Positions 58,985-64,000 of a DNA stretch of 64,000 nt are shown here, in pieces. Below the pieces are notes generated by a model that saw nothing but the letters and a program-made list of their open reading frames with translations, was not told the origin of the DNA and did not search any database. Origin of the DNA: Corynebacterium halotolerans YIM 70093 = DSM 44683 (lineage in GTDB: Bacteria > Actinomycetota > Actinomycetes > Mycobacteriales > Mycobacteriaceae). Numbering within the stretch: the stretch's first letter is position 1; each line of letters begins with the position of its first letter. A program made the translations under genes and the position numbers. The DNA is taken from positions 1,530,075-1,594,074 of the forward strand of contig NC_020302.1 in NCBI RefSeq assembly GCF_000341345.1, in the 5' to 3' direction.

Positions 58985-59135
58985 CCCGCCCCCGCGGGGG
59001 CAAAAAGCTGCAGGGCGGCGGGGGCCGTATCCGGAATCGGTTCCCACCGGGTGGTCTACGACATCAACGACGGCGAACTCATCATCCTGGCCCCCACCTC
59101 GGTCACCGCACAGAGATCCACCGGGAGCTCTGCTC
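58985..59135 (+). pseudogene. RelE-family toxin remnant
   Basis: C-terminal RelE blocks are recognisable in two frames: GGKKLQGGGGRIRNR in one, HRVVYDINDGELIIL in another, then GPHLGHRTEIHRE back in the first. They correspond to the kkLkG-RiRvGdYRvvY-I-D and GHR-eiYr parts of RelE/ParE toxins. Two compensating frameshifts and no clear N-terminus or antitoxin gene make it a relic. Confidence 0.65.
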
Positions 59136-59209
59136 CATTTTTGCGGCCGCCAGCCGAGACACAAGACCTTCCTTCGTTGAAGAACATGCCGGAATCGTCC
59201 GGCATACGC

Positions 59210-61987
59210 CTACGCCCCGATCGCCACGACCCCGCGGCGGATCGCGTCGATCGCCTGCCGGGCCGAGCGCCGGATGCCGTCCTCGTAGCCCGTCTTGCCC
59301 ACCTGCTCCAGCAGATCGATGACCTGACGGCACCAGCGCACGAAGTCACCCGGGGTCAGCTCGGCGCCGGACTCGGCCGCCGCGGCCATGCAGTAGCCCA
59401 ACGGGGCGCCCGCGGCCCACTGGTGTACGGCCAGGGCGAAACCGGCCTCCGGTTCCCGGGTCACGGGCAGGCGGTGGCGCTGCTCGTCGGCGGACAGCTC
59501 AGACCAGATGCGCGCCGTCGCGTTCATCGCCTCGGCCATCCGGTCGGTCGCGGCGTCGGGCTCCCCGTGCGTCGCCTTCCGGTTCTCGAAGGTGCACATC
59601 GACACCACCCCGGCCAGCTCCGCCGGATCCAGCTCATTCCAGATACCGCGCTTGAGGCACTGGGCCACCAGCAGATCCGACTCGTTGTGGATCTGGGCCA
59701 GACGCTCGCCCTCCTCGGTGACCACCGGGGTGCGCTCGGCGCCCACGCCCTCGAACTCGACGTAGTCCATCTCCGCCAGCAGGTCGATGAGGCGCTCGAA
59801 GGTGCGTCCCAGGGTGTCGGTGGCGCGCTCGACGGTGTTCTCCAGCTTGGCCAGGTCGCGCTCGCGCCGGGCGAGCTTCTCGCCCACCCGGGCCAGCTGC
59901 TCACGGTCGGTGGCCGGCCAGCTGTGCGCCGGGTGTTCCCGGATCTGCCCGCGCAGCTCGACGACCTGCTTCGAGTCCCGCACCCGCGCCGAGTGCTTCA
60001 TCTTCCGCGGCCGGTCGAAGTGGTTGCGGCGGAAGGAGTCGACGACGAACTTGGTGTTCTTCCGCGGGTGGTGGGAGACGTTGCGCGGCAGCTTCATCCG
60101 CCCCACCGTGATCGGCGGGTTCTCGAACCCGCTCGCGTCGATGCGCCCCGACCAACCCGTCTCCGTGGTCACCCAGGGACGCGGATCGCGGGCCTGGTTC
60201 GCCGGCGTGACGACGACCGCGAGCACCGGGTGCTTGCGCCCCGGCACCGCGATCACGTCGCCGATCTGGAGGCGCGCGAGGATGGTGGTGGTCTCCATCT
60301 CCCGCTGTTCCCGGCTGTGGCGGCGGGACTCCTTCTCCTCTTCGGTCAGCTCCCGGCGCAGCCGCATGTAGTCCAGGAGGAGTTCGGTGGCGTCGTCGCC
60401 GTCGCGCACTGGCGGGTTGAACGTGGCGATGTCGTGCTCCAGCTGGGTGCGCAACTCCTGGACGCGGCGTTCAGCGCGCTCGATCTCGCGGACCTCGCCG
60501 ACCACGGAGCCGTCGGCCTGGTACTGGGCGAAGGATTTCTCCAACAGCCGCAGGGCCTCCTCGAAACCGAGGAGGCCGAGCAGGTTGACGGCCATGTTGT
60601 AGCCGGGGCTGAAGGTGGAGATCAACGGATAGGTGCGCGTCGACGCCAGACCGGCCACGGCGCGCGGATCCATGGCCGGGGCCCACTGCACGACGGCATT
60701 GCCGATGACGTCGATGCCGCGGCGTCCCGCCCGCCCGGTCAGCTGCGTGTACTCACCCGGGGTGAGATCCACGTGCGCCTCGCCGTTGAACTTGACGAGC
60801 TTTTCCAGCACGACCGTGCGCGCCGGCATGTTGATGCCCAGCGCCAGGGTCTCGGTGGCGAAGACCGCGCGCAGCAGACCACGGACGAACAGCTCCTCGA
60901 CGATGTGACGGAAGGCCGGCAGCATGCCCGCGTGGTGGGCGGCGAACCCGCGGGTCAGGGCCGCGCGCCACTGCCGGAAGCGCAGCACCTCCAGGTCCTC
61001 CTCGGGGATGCCCTCCACCCCGGCGTCGATGATGCGGCCGATCTCGTCGGCCTCCTCCTGGCTGGTGAGCACCAGCCTGGAGCGCAGGCACTGCATCAGC
61101 GCGCCGTCGCAGCCGGCGCGGGAGAAGATGAACGTGATCGCCGGCAGCATGTTCAACCCCTGCAGGGCGGTGATGACCTCCGGGCGCCCCACCGGGCGGT
61201 GCCGGTCCTCCGGGCGTTTGACGCCTGAGCGCCGCCCCGCGGCACGGGCCCGGAAGCCGCGCCCGGACTCGTAGTCGGCGCGCCCCTCCGCGGCCTCGGC
61301 CGCCTGGAGGCGCTCGATGCGGCGTTCCAGCTCCCGGTTGACCTCCCCGCCGGAACCGGGCTCGAACAGCGGGTAGGTCTTGCGGCCGACCATCATCCAC
61401 TGCTCCAACGGCACGGGACGGTGCTCGGAGACGATGACCTTCGTGTCGCCGCGCACGGTCGACAACCAGTTGCCGAACTCCTCGGAGTTCGACACCGTCG
61501 CCGACAGGCCGATGATGTTGACCGACTCGTCCAGGTTGAGGATGACCTCCTCCCAGACCGCGCCGCGCGAGCGGTCGGCCAGGTAGTGGATCTCGTCCAT
61601 GACGACGTGGCTGAGCCGGCGCAGCGCACCCGACTCGGCGTAGATCATGTTGCGCAGGACCTCGGTGGTCATCACGACGATCTCGGCCGAGCTGTTGATG
61701 GACACGTCACCGGTCAGCAGGCCGACGGCGTCCTCGCCGTGGGCGTCGACCAGGTCGTGGTACTTCTGGTTGCTCAACGCCTTGATCGGCGTGGTGTAGA
61801 AGCACTTGGTACCCCGGGACAGGGCCAGGGACACCGCGAACTCACCGACGATCGTCTTGCCGGCGCCCGTCGGGGCACACACGAGCACCCCGTGGTCGCC
61901 CTCGACTGCCCGGCAGCCCTCCAGCTGGAAGTCATCCAGGGGAAAATCAAGGTCGGCGGTGAACTGCTCCAGGTGGGTCTCGTTCAT
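59210..61987 (-). CDS. helY: HelY-like Ski2-family DEAD/DEAH RNA helicase
   Basis: A 925-residue superfamily 2 helicase: FQLEGCRAVEGDHGVLVCAPTGAGKTIVGEF (motif I), DEIHYLADRSRG (motif II), GLSATVSNSEEF (III), ETLALGINMPARTVVLE (V) and QLTGRAGRRG (VI), then a KOW/arch-like insert and a C-terminal DSHCT domain (about 740-915). Ski2-type proteins unwind RNA during decay or maturation; the substrate in actinobacteria is not established. It shares strand with the downstream end of tatC-tatA-pafC and has a -10 or Shine-Dalgarno immediately before ATG. Confidence 0.93.
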   Translation of the reverse strand: MNETHLEQFTADLDFPLDDFQLEGCRAVEGDHGVLVCAPTGAGKTIVGEFAVSLALSRGTKCFYTTPIKALSNQKYHDLVDAHGEDAVGLLTGDVSINSSAEIVVMTTEVLRNMIYAESGALRRLSHVVMDEIHYLADRSRGAVWEEVILNLDESVNIIGLSATVSNSEEFGNWLSTVRGDTKVIVSEHRPVPLEQWMMVGRKTYPLFEPGSGGEVNRELERRIERLQAAEAAEGRADYESGRGFRARAAGRRSGVKRPEDRHRPVGRPEVITALQGLNMLPAITFIFSRAGCDGALMQCLRSRLVLTSQEEADEIGRIIDAGVEGIPEEDLEVLRFRQWRAALTRGFAAHHAGMLPAFRHIVEELFVRGLLRAVFATETLALGINMPARTVVLEKLVKFNGEAHVDLTPGEYTQLTGRAGRRGIDVIGNAVVQWAPAMDPRAVAGLASTRTYPLISTFSPGYNMAVNLLGLLGFEEALRLLEKSFAQYQADGSVVGEVREIERAERRVQELRTQLEHDIATFNPPVRDGDDATELLLDYMRLRRELTEEEKESRRHSREQREMETTTILARLQIGDVIAVPGRKHPVLAVVVTPANQARDPRPWVTTETGWSGRIDASGFENPPITVGRMKLPRNVSHHPRKNTKFVVDSFRRNHFDRPRKMKHSARVRDSKQVVELRGQIREHPAHSWPATDREQLARVGEKLARRERDLAKLENTVERATDTLGRTFERLIDLLAEMDYVEFEGVGAERTPVVTEEGERLAQIHNESDLLVAQCLKRGIWNELDPAELAGVVSMCTFENRKATHGEPDAATDRMAEAMNATARIWSELSADEQRHRLPVTREPEAGFALAVHQWAAGAPLGYCMAAAAESGAELTPGDFVRWCRQVIDLLEQVGKTGYEDGIRRSARQAIDAIRRGVVAIGA

Positions 61988-61993
61988 GCCTCC

Positions 61994-61999
61994 AAGCTA
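61994..61999 (-). promoter_or_regulatory. -10 (TAGCTT) directly before helY
   Basis: TAGCTT, 6 bases (GGAGGC), then ATG. The spacer is also a Shine-Dalgarno, so the site could serve a leaderless transcript while read-through from tatC uses GGAGG. Confidence 0.4.
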
Positions 62000-62003
62000 C
62001 CGC

Positions 62004-63017
62004 TTAAAGCACGTCGTCGAAGTACCCGGTTCCCCCGGCGGGTGCCCCACCGGCCCCCGGACGGGATTCCCGGATCGGGGCGGGCGCCTCCACCGGCTGC
62101 GGGGCGTCCACCCCACCGGGACCGGTGCTGAGCGGGGAGGCCGCCTCGTCGTCGAGTTCCATCCACTCCGGACGCTCCCGGTTGCGGCGCTTGTCGTTCC
62201 ACCGGCAGAACTGCAGCGCCAGCTCCACGAGCAGGGAGACCGACAGCGCCAGGGCGATCATCGAGAACGGGTCCTGGCCCGGGGTGATGAACGCGGCGAA
62301 GACGAACACGCCGACGAAGATGAAGCGGCGCTTGTCCTTGATGGACGCGTACTCGAGGACCCCGGCGACATTGAGCATGGCGATGATCAGGGGCACCTCG
62401 AAACTGACGCCGAAGATCGCCAGCAGCGCGAGGAGGAAATTATAGTAGCGCTCACCGGTCAGGGCCGCGATCTGGGTCTCGTCACCGATGGTCAGCAGGA
62501 AGTCCAGGCCGTAGGCCACGATGTAGTAGGCCAGCACGGCACCGGCGACGAAGAGGGTGACCGCGAGGAAGACGAAGGTGAAGGTCCAGCGGCGCTCGGT
62601 CTTGTGCAGACCCGGGGTAATGAAACCCCAGATCTGGTACAGCCACACCGGCGACGACAGCACCAGACCGGCGAGTGCGCCCACCTTCAGGCGCAGCATG
62701 AACATCTCGAAGGGGCCGGTCGCCAACAGGCGGCATTCGCCGTCGCCGGTGAAGTCGGCGCGGTTCTCCGCGGGCAGCGCACAGTAGGGACCGCGCAGGA
62801 TCTCACCGAGCGGCATCGTCCCGAAGGGGGCGTTCTGGTACCAGACGAAACCGATGATCGTCCCGATGATCAGGGCGAGCAGCGAGATGACCACCCGCCG
62901 GCGCAACTCCTTGAGGTGCTCGACGAGTGACATCTCCCCCGTCGGGGACTTTTTACTCCTGCGCTTCCGCTTCCTCAGGGGATTCGGGCGCGCTGACGCC
63001 TGCACGGAATCACTCAT
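62004..63017 (-). CDS. tatC: Twin-arginine translocase subunit TatC
   Basis: A 337-residue TatC, the signal-peptide receptor of the Tat system that exports folded proteins. Six membrane helices and the family motifs MSLVEHLKELRRRVVISLLA, FMLRLKVGALAGLVLSSPVWLYQIWGFITPGL and FGVSFEVPLII are clear. It has a basic N-terminal extension (RKRKRRSKKS) and a 60-residue Pro/Ala-rich C-terminal tail, longer than in E. coli. It lies between tatA and helY on one strand. Confidence 0.96.
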   Translation of the reverse strand: MSDSVQASARPNPLRKRKRRSKKSPTGEMSLVEHLKELRRRVVISLLALIIGTIIGFVWYQNAPFGTMPLGEILRGPYCALPAENRADFTGDGECRLLATGPFEMFMLRLKVGALAGLVLSSPVWLYQIWGFITPGLHKTERRWTFTFVFLAVTLFVAGAVLAYYIVAYGLDFLLTIGDETQIAALTGERYYNFLLALLAIFGVSFEVPLIIAMLNVAGVLEYASIKDKRRFIFVGVFVFAAFITPGQDPFSMIALALSVSLLVELALQFCRWNDKRRNRERPEWMELDDEAASPLSTGPGGVDAPQPVEAPAPIRESRPGAGGAPAGGTGYFDDVL

Positions 63018-63075
63018 GCTGAAACTACCTTCACCCCTACTTCAGGGACACACCGAATGGAACGGGGACGACCTG

Positions 63076-63366
63076 CTAGCTGTTCTGGGGGTGCTGGTTC
63101 GGCTGCTGCGGGCTGTTGACCGGCGGAGCCTGCCGCGGCTGGTTCTGCGGCTGCTCCCAGAAGTCCTGCTCCTGCTGCTGGGCGTTGGCGATCTGCCCCT
63201 GCTGGTTCTGCGGCTGCTGCTCGTCGTTGTTCAGTTCCTTGACCTCAGACTTGAAGATCCGCATGGAACGGCCCACCGAACGGGCCAGGTCGGGAAGCTT
63301 CCGCGCGCCGAAGAGCAGGACGATGACCAGAACGATGGCGGCGATTTCCCAGGGTCCGAGACTCAT
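63076..63366 (-). CDS. tatA: Twin-arginine translocase subunit TatA
   Basis: A 96-residue TatA that oligomerises to form the Tat passage. One N-terminal helix ([39 protein letters not shown]) carries the FGxxKLP hinge and the amphipathic helix. The tail is very Gln/Asn/Pro-rich (about 20 Gln in 45 residues). It is 58 bases upstream of tatC and 35 bases downstream of pafC, and the order matches other actinobacteria. Confidence 0.95.
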   Translation of the reverse strand: MSLGPWEIAAIVLVIVLLFGARKLPDLARSVGRSMRIFKSEVKELNNDEQQPQNQQGQIANAQQQEQDFWEQPQNQPRQAPPVNSPQQPNQHPQNS

Positions 63367-63401
63367 GATTCCCTTTCATAAAATACTGCGGCGCAGTGAT
63401 G

Positions 63402-64000
63402 TCAGATTTCCCACTGGCCTGTCGGATGATCATACGCGACCAGTGCGGATTCCGCTCGGTGGCGGAGGGCCTCAGACAGTGTGTTTGGCCCCACAACCGT
63501 CAACCGGTCGGCCTGACCGAGCGTGAAACGGATGAACCACTCGCTCGAGCCCACGGGCATGCTCGCGTGCACCCATCCGTCACCGTGATCCTCCCCCAGC
63601 GTAATGGGGTAATAGTCCGCCAACCAAGTCGCGTCGGCCCGGACCAGCAGCTCCGCCCGCTGGGTCACCGATTCGAAACCGAAGGGATCTGAAGCGTCGA
63701 ACCTGAGTTCCGCCCGGTGCGGGTCCGCCGGTTCGGCGAGAATCTCCACCCCGCGCATCCGGTCGGCGCGGAAGTTGCGGTGCCCGCCGGAGGTCTCCTC
63801 CCAGGCCGACAGATAGGTCTCCCCGCCGTGGACGAAGATGCGCTCGGGGTCGACGGTGCGCTCGCGTTCGGTGTCCGAGGAGGCCGAACGGTAGATGAAG
63901 CGCACCCGGCGACCGGTGTCCATGGCCTCGCGCAGCACCGTCTGCGGGCAGGTCTCCTCCGGGTCGTCGTCGGCCAGGGAGTCGTAGATGGCCACCGCCC
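63402..64000 (-). CDS. pafC: PafC-like WYL-domain regulator, C-terminal part
   Basis: The last 199 or so residues of a gene whose start lies beyond the window. It has a WYL domain (RFIYRSASSDTERERTVDPERIFVHGGETYLSAWEETSGGHRNFRADRM) and the conserved WCX end. Its place upstream of tatA-tatC is that of pafC in pafBC-tatAC clusters, where PafBC activates the LexA-independent DNA-damage response. The helix-turn-helix half is not visible, so PafC rests on the WYL sequence and context. Confidence 0.88.
   Translation of the reverse strand, partial: AVAIYDSLADDDPEETCPQTVLREAMDTGRRVRFIYRSASSDTERERTVDPERIFVHGGETYLSAWEETSGGHRNFRADRMRGVEILAEPADPHRAELRFDASDPFGFESVTQRAELLVRADATWLADYYPITLGEDHGDGWVHASMPVGSSEWFIRFTLGQADRLTVVGPNTLSEALRHRAESALVAYDHPTGQWEI

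Overview
The window is high-GC chromosomal DNA from an actinobacterium, almost certainly a Corynebacterium. The evidence is a set of lineage markers in a familiar order: odhI (OdhI/GarA FHA protein with the ETTSVF phosphosite), ftsR, a DUF151 nuclease and a second MerR regulator; gnd with a PaaI-type thioesterase; ndh next to a cyclopropane-synthase homologue; rbpA; a split polyprenol-phosphomannose synthase/Lnt pair; and pepQ...helY-tatC-tatA-pafC. Many genes have a TANNNT -10 hexamer exactly 6-8 bases before the start codon and no Shine-Dalgarno sequence, the layout of leaderless corynebacterial mRNAs.

Layout. 1-8.2 kb: end of an ABC exporter, a secreted esterase lipoprotein, a GntP permease, an ABC1/UbiB kinase-like protein, and a three-gene ABC importer. 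8.4-15.3 kb: tRNA-Pro(GGG), a SEC-C protein and a hydrolase-OsmC fusion, divergent from secA2; then odhI, ftsR, DUF151 and merR. 15.4-26.7 kb: mostly minus strand, with a VWA protein, a glycosylase-annotated protein, two CNNM/CBS proteins, a DEAD helicase, gnd, thioesterase, a saccharopine-dehydrogenase-like reductase and CorA. 27.3-32 kb: a decayed accessory island with an IS5-type transposase relic, a cueP pseudogene, one intact SDR gene and a ybdK pseudogene. 32-42.6 kb: ThiD-TenA fusion under a TPP riboswitch, a secreted phosphoesterase, ndh, a CFA-synthase homologue, VOC, FAD oxidoreductase and an MFS transporter. 42.6-45.7 kb: second accessory patch with an uncharacterised gene and the remnant of its tandem copy, hicAB, and about 0.9 kb without genes but with operator-like palindromes. 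45.7-58 kb: yceI operon, rbpA, ppm-lnt-fxsA, lipase, orphan cobG, SDR, dioxygenase, pepQ, a trypsin-like protease, and ctaG with a DUF2243 protein. 58.2-59.2 kb: third accessory patch with an orphan gene open at its 5' end and a relE relic. 59.2-64 kb: helY, tatC, tatA and the C-terminal half of pafC.

Themes. Envelope and export functions dominate (SecA2, Tat, Lnt/Ppm, FxsA, CNNM, VWA). Central metabolism and its control also appear (OdhI, Gnd, Ndh, ThiD-TenA, CtaG). I do not see a convincing new multi-gene system. The parts most worth a second look are the degenerate enzymes (a CFA-synthase homologue without its SAM motif, an OsmC domain without cysteines), the decayed islands, the uncharacterised 42.9-44.0 kb paralogue pair, the dispersed 40-bp repeat and the density of leaderless promoters.
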